In this document: piece after piece, positions 7,793 through 15,094 of the stretch
How the letters are laid out: every line of letters starts with the position of its first letter
Numbering within the stretch: position 1 is the first letter of the stretch
From: Cytophagales bacterium
Lineage (GTDB): Bacteria; Bacteroidota; Bacteroidia; Cytophagales; Cyclobacteriaceae
Reading direction: 5' to 3'
Assembly: GCA_033344775.1 (NCBI GenBank)
Contig: JAWPMT010000003.1
Location: forward strand, 79,764 to 143,763
DNA: 64,000 nucleotides
Notes under the pieces: generated by a model
What the model was told of the DNA's origin: nothing
Databases searched by the model: none
Seen by the model: only the letters and a program-made list of their open reading frames with translations
Position numbers and translations under genes: made by a program

Positions 7793-8908
7793 CTACTTCA
7801 CCCCAAACATCACTTTGGTCACTTTCGTCCGCAAAACCACACCCTCATACAACACCCAGCAGATCAGAAACGTACCACCCACCATGATTGTAATTTCAAT
7901 ACCAAAAGGATAATCTACTTGAAGCAGGAAATAACCAAGGATAATGGTAACTGTCTGATGAAAGATGTAAAAAGGATACACCGCCCGATTGGCATAGCTG
8001 ATCAGTTTGCTGGGTTTATTGAGATAGATTTTGGCCCATGCAAAAATGGTAATGATCGCTGACCATAGATAAGTCGTTTTAAACAAGGCCTCAGTGAAGT
8101 GAATGATCGTGGAATCTTCAAAATTGAACCAGATGATGAGTTCACCTGAGAAGGCAAAAAGTCCGACTGTTGGAGCAATGAACCGCAGTTGATGAATGGC
8201 TTCCCAGAGTTTCTTGTCCATATTGATCAATAAGAACCCATAAAAGAATAAAGTCATGCTGCTGATGAAATTGAACCAGTCATGAACAAGGTTGTGGGTG
8301 ACATTGAAAAAGGGTTCCAGCAGCGATTCGTACAGATAAAGCGGGAATACAAAGACAAACAATAGTCCAGGTTTTGCAGCAAGCCGTTCTCCAAATGATT
8401 GTAGGTTACTTGTGAATTTGTTTCTGATCCATATAAATACCGGACTCAAAATGAGTGAATAGATAAACAGGTAAGGAAGGAACCATAAGTGATGCCAGCT
8501 GATGTTGCCTTCAGGATAAACGCCATCGAAAGCTGGCCCGGTCCACCATGCCCAATAGGAACCCGTAAAATCACCGTTTACAATTCGTTCGATATAGACT
8601 TGTGGAGGAACGATCATCAGCATGCCAACTCCTAAAGGAATGGCCAGCCTTAGGAAACGTTCTTTGATAAATTGACCACTGGACCTGTGCCCCAATGCGA
8701 AGGCGGTACCCATTCCAGAGATTACAAATAAGATGGGAAGTCGCCATTGATTCACGAAGATCATCGGCCATCGCATCCAATCGTGGATCAAATCATTTTT
8801 GATGTGCCAGCCCCAGGGCACATAGAACATGCCTACGTGATAAAAAATCAATAATCCAAAGACCAGTACCCTTAACCAATCCAGGTCATAACGTCTTTCT
8901 TTTTCCAT
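7793..8908 (-). CDS. Acyltransferase 3 family membrane protein
   Basis: A 371-residue integral membrane protein with about ten hydrophobic helices. The N terminus YDLDWLRVLVFGLLIFYHVG carries the family signature, with the FYHVG histidine being the expected catalytic residue of acyltransferase 3 enzymes. These move acyl groups, often acetyl or succinyl, onto sugars of surface polymers; the substrate here is unknown. The length fits the family. A LytTR regulator lies directly upstream on the same strand, and between them is an array of four degenerate repeats plus a TAAGTTTG promoter element, so LytTR control of this gene is the natural inference. Confidence 0.88.
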   Translation of the reverse strand: MEKERRYDLDWLRVLVFGLLIFYHVGMFYVPWGWHIKNDLIHDWMRWPMIFVNQWRLPILFVISGMGTAFALGHRSSGQFIKERFLRLAIPLGVGMLMIVPPQVYIERIVNGDFTGSYWAWWTGPAFDGVYPEGNISWHHLWFLPYLFIYSLILSPVFIWIRNKFTSNLQSFGERLAAKPGLLFVFVFPLYLYESLLEPFFNVTHNLVHDWFNFISSMTLFFYGFLLINMDKKLWEAIHQLRFIAPTVGLFAFSGELIIWFNFEDSTIIHFTEALFKTTYLWSAIITIFAWAKIYLNKPSKLISYANRAVYPFYIFHQTVTIILGYFLLQVDYPFGIEITIMVGGTFLICWVLYEGVVLRTKVTKVMFGVK

Positions 8909-8931
8909 GTATTTGAGTTTTTTGTTTGGTT

Positions 8932-8939
8932 CAAACTTA
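8932..8939 (-). promoter_or_regulatory. Promoter -7 element for the acyltransferase gene
   Basis: The minus strand reads TAAGTTTG, matching TAnnTTTG, 23 bp before the ATG. No TTG is present at the -33 distance; the repeat array starts about 40 bp further upstream, which suits an activator-dependent promoter. Confidence 0.5.
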
Positions 8940-8977
8940 CATGTGTAGCATAAGTAAAATCACGCCTTGTGCTGGCT

Positions 8978-9042
8978 AACAAGCATTTTGTGTTTGGAAA
9001 CAACAATTTGTGATGAGCAACAACCAATGGGATGAGTAACAA
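8978..9042 (-). promoter_or_regulatory. Degenerate direct-repeat array, likely LytTR sites
   Basis: On the plus strand AACAA occurs at 8978, 8999, 9019 and 9038, that is at steps of 21, 20 and 19 bp. The two distal copies extend to GATGAGCAACAA (9012-9023) and GATGAGTAACAA (9031-9042). Read on the minus strand the core is TTGTT with flanking TCATC. LytTR domains are known to bind short direct repeats about two helical turns apart. The array lies between the LytTR gene and the acyltransferase promoter. Confidence 0.5.
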
Positions 9043-9053
9043 AGAGGAATGTG

Positions 9054-9914
9054 TCAGGAGGTCAGGGCGATCCGGGCATCAAAACTGGCCAGTTGACTTC
9101 TTGAAACCGGAACTTGAAAATCAATGGCCGCGGTGTGCAGGAAATAACCTTGAGCATTGCCTTCTACTTTGTCCAGGTGATTGATATTGTAAAGGAATGC
9201 CCGGTGTGTTCTAATGACTTGAGGAAATGTGGACAGTTGTTCTGCTACATTGGAGAGGCTAATTCGAATGAAATGTTCCTTAACCTGGTCATTGTTCCTG
9301 ACAAAGAATCGAACATAATTGCCTTCTGCTTTGGCAAGAATTAATTCGTCTATTTGGAAGGCTATTTCTTCAGAATTCAAGGGGGTCTGGAGTTGGACAA
9401 TTTCCTTGTTTTGCTCGTGTTGGGTGCTGACAATTTTAGATGCTTCTGTCTGGTGTTGCGATTTGAGGACCCTGAAGTTGATGTAGGTCATGAAGAACAG
9501 CAGCAAGCTTCCCGTGAGTAGTGTATTTCTTACTTCTTCAATCAGATAACGCATTTCCCAGTTACCCGGATTGTCGTAGATAAGGTCTCTGATCAGAAAA
9601 CTACCGATACCGATACTGATGAGTAAATAGCCCAGGAAGGTGAATTCCTTGTAAAGTTTCCAATCGTCTCTGGAGACGATTTTGCCCAGGATCAGTCCGT
9701 AGATCAAATACTGTGTGGCTCCGTGTGCTGCATGTGCTAAAACAATGATCGGATAGGGCCAGCGGTGTTCGGGACGATAAACATTATATGGTTCAAAGAA
9801 ATAGTCGAAACAGAAAGCCATACCAAAGACCAGCAATGCATTTCGCAAAACCAATTTCCCATGATGAATGAAAGGGTAGGGCTGATCAAAAAATGTCGTG
9901 ACCTTTTGGTACAT
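9054..9914 (-). CDS. LytTR family DNA-binding protein with membrane domain
   Basis: A 286-residue transcription regulator. Residues 20-160 contain four membrane helices (around 24-40, 55-78, 92-112 and 128-148); a coiled linker follows. Residues from about 180 form the LytTR domain, with ILAKAEGNYVRFFV, VIRTHRAFLYNINHLDKVEG and FQVPVSRSQLASF at the expected places. There is no receiver domain, so it is a one-component membrane sensor rather than a phosphorelay partner. The acyltransferase gene follows on the same strand after a 145-bp gap with a direct-repeat array, the likely binding region. The ATG at 9914 gives a short cytosolic lead before the first helix. Confidence 0.88.
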   Translation of the reverse strand: MYQKVTTFFDQPYPFIHHGKLVLRNALLVFGMAFCFDYFFEPYNVYRPEHRWPYPIIVLAHAAHGATQYLIYGLILGKIVSRDDWKLYKEFTFLGYLLISIGIGSFLIRDLIYDNPGNWEMRYLIEEVRNTLLTGSLLLFFMTYINFRVLKSQHQTEASKIVSTQHEQNKEIVQLQTPLNSEEIAFQIDELILAKAEGNYVRFFVRNNDQVKEHFIRISLSNVAEQLSTFPQVIRTHRAFLYNINHLDKVEGNAQGYFLHTAAIDFQVPVSRSQLASFDARIALTS

Positions 9915-9997
9915 CTGTTATCCAGGAATCGCTTTCTTTTAATGCATGCGCAAGATAAAAACGTTCCAGGATTTTGCTGCGGGTCGACGACTGATTC

Positions 9998-11485
9998 CTA
10001 GCCGGGTACCGCTTCCTGATTGATCTGCTGCTCGACTTCCTGACCAACTTCCCGCAAAACCTGCACGAGGTGATCAATATGTTGTTTTTGCAACCGATGA
10101 TTAATGAGGCAAGCCCTGATCACGGAACGATCGCCTAATCGGGTACCGGTGATGAATACCCTGCGATCCTTTTCTAATGCCGGGATGATCAATTGATTCA
10201 ACTCGTCAATTTTTTCGATCTCTTCACTGTTGATACTTCCTATGTATTTGAAGCAGACGATACCTAACAAAGGATCAGAACTCAACTCGAAATCAGTAGA
10301 AGCTTCGACCGTCTGAGCCAGGTAACGTGTCAGGTGAATGTCTTTTTCAATCATGGCCTTCAGGCGATCTGCTCCATAAGCTTTGAAAGACATCCAGATC
10401 TTTAAGGCCTTTCCATTACGCGAAAGCTGGAACTGATGTTCATTGAAGTCCAGACGGCCATTGTCTTCTTGATCCGTTGCCAGGTAGGAGGCCTTCTTAA
10501 AATAAGCCTGATTGAATTGCTTGTAATCACGCACGAGCGTACAACCGGCTTCAAAAGGTTGGTAGAGCCATTTATGAAAGTCAAGCGCTACAGAATCTGC
10601 TTGCTCTATGCCCTTATAGTGATCTTTTACCAAATCGGTTCCTGCGGCCAGTGCGCCATAGGCCCCATCGATGTGATACCACATCTCATGCTGTTGAGCA
10701 ATGCTTGCTAATTCATCAAGATCATCAATGGCACCTGTATTGACCGTTCCGGCATTTCCGATCAGGCAGAAAGGCTCGAATCCTTCCTGAATATCCTTTT
10801 CGATTTGTGTGTTAAGTTGTGCCAGGTTGATCGTGAAGTCATTATTCACCGGGATCTTTCGATAATGATCTGTTCCTATTCCCAGGATGTCTATGCTTTT
10901 GTCGACACAATTGTGCGTTTCTACCGAAGCGTAAACGGTAAAGGGTTTCATGCCGAAAATACCCTTTTGCTGGATTTGTCTGTCCTGAAAGTAGACGTTC
11001 CTAGCGACAGTCAGTCCGGTCAGGTTAGCTGCCGATCCACCACTCACCAGTACTCCTGCTGCATCCGCGTCGTACCCAATGAATTGCGCACCCCATTTGG
11101 AGACTTGCTTTTCCATCTCCGTCAGAACCGGGGCGAGGTGCCACTTCCCAATGTTTTGATTGATGGTAGTAGCCAGTAATTCCGCAAGGATGGATACCTG
11201 AGTACCTCCGGCCATCACGTAGGCGAACATTTTCGGAGCCATGTTCATGGTCGCTGTGTCCACCACTTTTTCCTGTACCATGTCCAGTAGATCTGAAGTA
11301 TCCATGCCGCCGTTCGGCAGAGGTTCGGACATCCATTCCTGAATGACTTCTGGTGTAAGGCCAGAAAAAGCCATGTCTGATTCCATGGATTGAAACTTGT
11401 TTAATACCTGCTCGCTGGCCTTTTTGAGCAATGTTTCAAAAGCTTCAGCCGAAAAGTCAAGGGTGTGGTTGTCCATTTTTGCCAT
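9998..11485 (-). CDS. PLP-dependent group II decarboxylase
   Basis: A 495-residue cytosolic enzyme of the pyridoxal-phosphate decarboxylase family that includes aromatic amino acid, glutamate and diaminobutyrate decarboxylases. Visible motifs are VSGGSAANLTGLTVARN (about 147-163), the cofactor-binding HIDGAYGALAAG with Asp273, and LDFHKWLYQPFEAGC with the Schiff-base lysine at residue 305. Length matches the family. The substrate cannot be told from the motif alone, though the FHKWL form is closer to aromatic-type members than to glutamate enzymes. A second ATG (MDNHTLDF, at 11476) is an alternative start; the first has CACTTTTG, a near-promoter element, only 5 bp before it. It lies 83 bp upstream of the LytTR gene and may be transcribed with it. 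Confidence 0.88.
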   Translation of the reverse strand: MAKMDNHTLDFSAEAFETLLKKASEQVLNKFQSMESDMAFSGLTPEVIQEWMSEPLPNGGMDTSDLLDMVQEKVVDTATMNMAPKMFAYVMAGGTQVSILAELLATTINQNIGKWHLAPVLTEMEKQVSKWGAQFIGYDADAAGVLVSGGSAANLTGLTVARNVYFQDRQIQQKGIFGMKPFTVYASVETHNCVDKSIDILGIGTDHYRKIPVNNDFTINLAQLNTQIEKDIQEGFEPFCLIGNAGTVNTGAIDDLDELASIAQQHEMWYHIDGAYGALAAGTDLVKDHYKGIEQADSVALDFHKWLYQPFEAGCTLVRDYKQFNQAYFKKASYLATDQEDNGRLDFNEHQFQLSRNGKALKIWMSFKAYGADRLKAMIEKDIHLTRYLAQTVEASTDFELSSDPLLGIVCFKYIGSINSEEIEKIDELNQLIIPALEKDRRVFITGTRLGDRSVIRACLINHRLQKQHIDHLVQVLREVGQEVEQQINQEAVPG

Positions 11486-11631
11486 GTGACAAAAGTGCCA
11501 TTTTTTTAGCTGGTGCTATAAAAAGATGAATGAGCTTATTTCATGGTTTGTATTCGAATTGTTCATGGAGTCAGGCTCAAGCAAGGGCTACGCTATGCGC
11601 ACTGAAAAAAACATTCAAATCCGTGTTTACC

Positions 11632-11671
11632 TTTTACAACTTTCGACACTACTAGTTGAAAGGTTGTAAAA
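11632..11671 (+). promoter_or_regulatory. Inverted repeat at the sigma factor 5' end
   Basis: TTTTACAACTTTC (11632-11644) pairs with GAAAGGTTGTAAAA (11658-11671) with a single bulged base and a 13-nt loop. It ends one base before the TTG used as the open-frame start at 11673. It could be an operator, a translation-blocking hairpin, or show that the true start lies further downstream. Confidence 0.5.
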
Positions 11672-11672
11672 A

Positions 11673-12434
11673 TTGAATTCGGAAAACACCATATTAAACA
11701 GGTTTGATAACTATCGGCAGCAAATTGCCTGGCTTAAACATGCTCCCAAAACAAGAACAACAAGGGTCCGTTTTAATGTGTTATCCGAAATTCAATATTC
11801 AACCCTACGAAGACTATACCAGTTCACACTAGATTTGTGGACTGGTAAAGGATTCACTTTTTTGAAGAACATCAACTGGCAACAACTTCGGTACGACCTC
11901 AAAAGAGGGAACAATGAGATGCTTTCGGTCTTTTTTCAAGAGCATGCTGGTTACTGCACTAGAAAATTGACCAGGGAACATCAATGTTCTCAGGAGGATG
12001 CCGAGGACATTTTTATTGAGTCAGTGATGAATTTGAGGGAAAAGCTGATCAGTGAAGCGATGGAAGCTGTGGCAAATGTGAGAAGCTATCTGTATACCAC
12101 TTGTCATTACATGCTGATGGATCGAATGCGTAAAAAAAACCGGGAAGGTCGTTCAGAAGAAGATGTCACCAGGTTTTTTTATGAATCTTATCATACGACT
12201 GAAAATGATCCATTTGATAAGGCACTCATTGAGATTACCAGAAAGGCATGGAATGAACTGTCGGAGAAGTGCAAAGATATTTTGCACTACTTCTACGTAG
12301 ATCGGATGGACATGAAGGAAATTGCAGATGTAATGGAGTTTGCATCCGCGGATGTGGCCAAGACATCAAAGTCCAGATGTTATCGACAGTTTTCTAACCG
12401 GGCTTATGAATTGAAGCAATCACAACAGTTATGA
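11673..12434 (+). CDS. RNA polymerase sigma factor, ECF-like
   Basis: A sigma-70 family protein of up to 253 residues. Region 2 spans about residues 90-155 (FFQEHAGYCTRKL, CSQEDAEDIFIESVMNLREKL, YLYTTCHYMLMDRMRKKNR) and region 4 about 190-245 (WNELSEKCKDILHYFY, MDMKEIADVMEFASADVAKT). The start is uncertain: the frame opens with TTG at 11673 right after a strong inverted repeat, and the first 60 residues look unlike a conserved domain. A second TTG at 11862 lies 25 bp after TAGATTTG (11830-11837), an exact -7 match, and would give a protein starting at LKNINWQQLRYDL, more typical of such factors. The next gene overlaps the stop by 4 bp and looks like its membrane anti-sigma partner. Confidence 0.82.
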   Translation: MNSENTILNRFDNYRQQIAWLKHAPKTRTTRVRFNVLSEIQYSTLRRLYQFTLDLWTGKGFTFLKNINWQQLRYDLKRGNNEMLSVFFQEHAGYCTRKLTREHQCSQEDAEDIFIESVMNLREKLISEAMEAVANVRSYLYTTCHYMLMDRMRKKNREGRSEEDVTRFFYESYHTTENDPFDKALIEITRKAWNELSEKCKDILHYFYVDRMDMKEIADVMEFASADVAKTSKSRCYRQFSNRAYELKQSQQL

Positions 12435-13162
12435 AACTGGATCCCAACGATATTGACCTGATCGAAAAGTACCTGGATGGAGAGCTGATTCAGGAAGATC
12501 AACAGTTTTTTAAGAGAAAAGAAGCAGCCTCGGAGGAGTTTCGAGATGCGGTATCGTTTCATAGACAGTTATTGGGGCATTTACAGGCCCAACAAAAACT
12601 TGCTTTAAAGACCGAACTCCGTGGGATGATGAACGAGTCGAAAGAGCCTCGAAAATTCAACTGGAAAATGCTGTCTATCGCAGCCTCAATCTTACTGATC
12701 GGTATCATAAGTGTCCTGCAATTTCAAGGTCCACCACCTTCGCAACAATTATTTGATCAGTATTTTGATCCCTATCCGGTGATGAGTATTGTACGTGGGA
12801 GTAATGACAACAGCGCTAATCCTTTGAGGATGTATGCAGAAGGCAAATACGAACAATTCATAGATAAACTGACCAAAGGAGATGCTGTAACAAATCAGCA
12901 AAGAACAGCGCAATTACAATTAGCCCTTGGTAATGCTTATCTGGTTTTGGCCCAACCTGAGCAAGCAATTAAAACCTTGAGTGAGATCGAAATAGGAGAT
13001 GATCATTTCTTAGATGCACAATGGTATCTGGCATTGGCCAATCTACAATTACAGCGCTTCGAAGCAGCAAATGAGTATCTGCTTAAACTAACTACCGAAC
13101 CATCATTTTACAGATCCAGTGCAAAGAAATTGATAGCTGCTATTCAAGATACCCGAGACTAA
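12431..13162 (+). CDS. Membrane protein with anti-sigma-like N terminus and TPR-like C terminus
   Basis: A 243-residue protein overlapping the sigma gene stop by 4 bp (ATGA), so translation is coupled. The N-terminal 75 residues are charged and helical, starting with DIDLIEKYLDGELIQEDQQ, a pattern shared with anti-sigma N-terminal domains. One membrane helix follows (about 77-96, MLSIAASILLIGIISVL). The external part carries TPR-like helices, for example TAQLQLALGNAYLVLAQPEQ and AQWYLALANLQLQRFEAANE. This is the layout of Bacteroidota anti-sigma factors in which the outer TPR part senses a signal. The partner sigma factor assignment rests on overlap and layout. Confidence 0.8.
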   Translation: MKLDPNDIDLIEKYLDGELIQEDQQFFKRKEAASEEFRDAVSFHRQLLGHLQAQQKLALKTELRGMMNESKEPRKFNWKMLSIAASILLIGIISVLQFQGPPPSQQLFDQYFDPYPVMSIVRGSNDNSANPLRMYAEGKYEQFIDKLTKGDAVTNQQRTAQLQLALGNAYLVLAQPEQAIKTLSEIEIGDDHFLDAQWYLALANLQLQRFEAANEYLLKLTTEPSFYRSSAKKLIAAIQDTRD

Positions 13163-13210
13163 TCCTTTTGTCGTATCTAAGGTAATCCTGGATTTTTACG
13201 AAAATGGATG

Positions 13211-15094
13211 CTAAGTCCGATTCAACATCACCAATCGCTTGTTGTCGCTTTTCTGGATATTTCGAATAAACGTTCTTAGTTCGGCGTATTCTTCAGGTTG
13301 GTAGATGCCATTGTTGATCACACATTTTCGAACAAAGGTCAGTTTCCCTTCATCGTTGATCATTTTGATCTCATAAGAACCAAATTCACTGTCTATTTTC
13401 TTGTCGAAGGAGGCACTCTCAATAAAGTATTGTTCAGGGAAATTTACCTGGATCGTATCGACCTGAGAGAAAGCATATCGTATTTCCATGGGGACACTTC
13501 GGGTCGCTGGTTTCATATTGAAACCGGAAATATTGGTGAACGTGAAAGGTTTGAAAAATAGCCGGTTGGAGGAAGAATTGGCCATGTTTCGGATACTCAG
13601 AGAGGCTTTCATTTGCGCCGTTGGTACAACTGCTTCTGTAGGTGCGGATACTTCCAGGGTTTCAAGATCCATTTGTCCCCACTCATGCTCATCAACGAAC
13701 CATTTACGCTGTTTATCTTCAGAAAGTCTGTTGGCACCATTGAATCGATCATTCTCGATTTCAATACCCTGATATGTCCGATCGACCGCAACCTGACCCA
13801 CGCCTTTGTCATCGATCGTTACGTGGATATTGGTGGCCTGTACATTTTCCTCTTCCTTGTATCGCCGCGTATGGATCACCTTTCCACCTTCAGGGGTAAT
13901 CATAAGGGCATCACGGTCACTCGTGAACATGCCCAGATAGCCGAATGGGTTGGTTTGAGAAGTACATTCTAACCAGATCGTATCCTGTTCGGTGGGAACC
14001 GTTAAGATCGCATGGTTGAACTTATTCATGGGAAAGTCTTTCGATAGGCGAGAAGCATTGCTACCAGCGTTGATCAAGGTGTAAAAGCTTGGAACATCAA
14101 TGGCTTCCAATAGTGACTGGGTATAAAAGGATAAGGCTTTGCAATCACCGTACTTTTTTTCATGAACAAATGAAGAAGTAAATGGCTGCCAGCCACCAAT
14201 ACCTAACTGAATGCTGACATAGCGTGAATTTTCTTGGAGATAATCGTAAACGATCCTGGCTTTCTCTTCTATGGAGGCATCGGCTGGAATCAGTTTTTTC
14301 ACCGCTGCCAACTGTTCTGGCAACAAGTCATTGCGACCTGAATTCAGTTGATTGATCCACTGTCCGAAGCTTTCCCAGGTAGAAAGATCTCCTTGTACCC
14401 CATCCATTTGAAATTGATTAGGAGCGCTGTAGACAACTGGTGTGTAATCGGCATAGCGATAAGAATAGCGCTCAAATTCAAAGGCTTGCAAGTTTTTTAC
14501 TTCCCATTCAACAATTTGACTTAATCCCAGGCTTTCAGCCTTAGGTTCAATGTTTAGCGACTGGTACCGAAACATGTCTGCTTCGGCACTTTCGATTCTG
14601 AGAGATGCATTCATCACGGCCTGTTTTTCTCCTTGAGGGATCCAGGTAGGGTAGAACAACGATCCAGTATAGTCAATTTCATATTCTACTTCGATGATGT
14701 AGGGATATTCGTTGTGGATCACTTCTAAATATTTGACTCTTGAATCAGAGGCGAGACTATAGCCTTTGGTGCTGATGTCCCTGAAATCACTGAGACTCCA
14801 GGAGCCCTTTTTTCTGCCAATCAGGTCTGTGGTTTTTACCTGCGCATACTTAACCTTTCTAAAATCATTGTAAAACAATCTGATCTGATTGGCCTCTTCC
14901 GCCCTGGAGTTGAGAATTACAGTCTTGTACGACCGTTTGAGTTTTGACTTTTTGATGTTCTCCACCTTGAACCAGGTATCATCCTTTAAGATGACTTCAT
15001 TGGCATTTTCGGCAAGGGAGTCCGGGTAATATTTGATCTGACCGAAGGTCGATGAAGCCCACAAAAGGCTAAAAATCAATAGTAACGTTCTCAT
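13211..15094 (-). CDS. DUF3857/transglutaminase-like secreted protein, catalytic residues kept
   Basis: A 627-residue exported protein with signal peptide 1-18. Residues about 50-220 fit the DUF3857 domain and 265-400 a transglutaminase-like cysteine peptidase fold. The key Cys is in KKYGDCKALSFYTQSLL, the His in KFNHAILTV, and the third position in TIWLECTSQTNPFGYLG is Glu where Asp is common. A C-terminal DUF3858-like strand region follows. Its start overlaps the stop of the larger upstream paralogue by 4 bp, so both are made from one transcript. Substrate and role are unknown; the family is widespread in Bacteroidota envelopes. Confidence 0.82.
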   Translation of the reverse strand: MRTLLLIFSLLWASSTFGQIKYYPDSLAENANEVILKDDTWFKVENIKKSKLKRSYKTVILNSRAEEANQIRLFYNDFRKVKYAQVKTTDLIGRKKGSWSLSDFRDISTKGYSLASDSRVKYLEVIHNEYPYIIEVEYEIDYTGSLFYPTWIPQGEKQAVMNASLRIESAEADMFRYQSLNIEPKAESLGLSQIVEWEVKNLQAFEFERYSYRYADYTPVVYSAPNQFQMDGVQGDLSTWESFGQWINQLNSGRNDLLPEQLAAVKKLIPADASIEEKARIVYDYLQENSRYVSIQLGIGGWQPFTSSFVHEKKYGDCKALSFYTQSLLEAIDVPSFYTLINAGSNASRLSKDFPMNKFNHAILTVPTEQDTIWLECTSQTNPFGYLGMFTSDRDALMITPEGGKVIHTRRYKEEENVQATNIHVTIDDKGVGQVAVDRTYQGIEIENDRFNGANRLSEDKQRKWFVDEHEWGQMDLETLEVSAPTEAVVPTAQMKASLSIRNMANSSSNRLFFKPFTFTNISGFNMKPATRSVPMEIRYAFSQVDTIQVNFPEQYFIESASFDKKIDSEFGSYEIKMINDEGKLTFVRKCVINNGIYQPEEYAELRTFIRNIQKSDNKRLVMLNRT

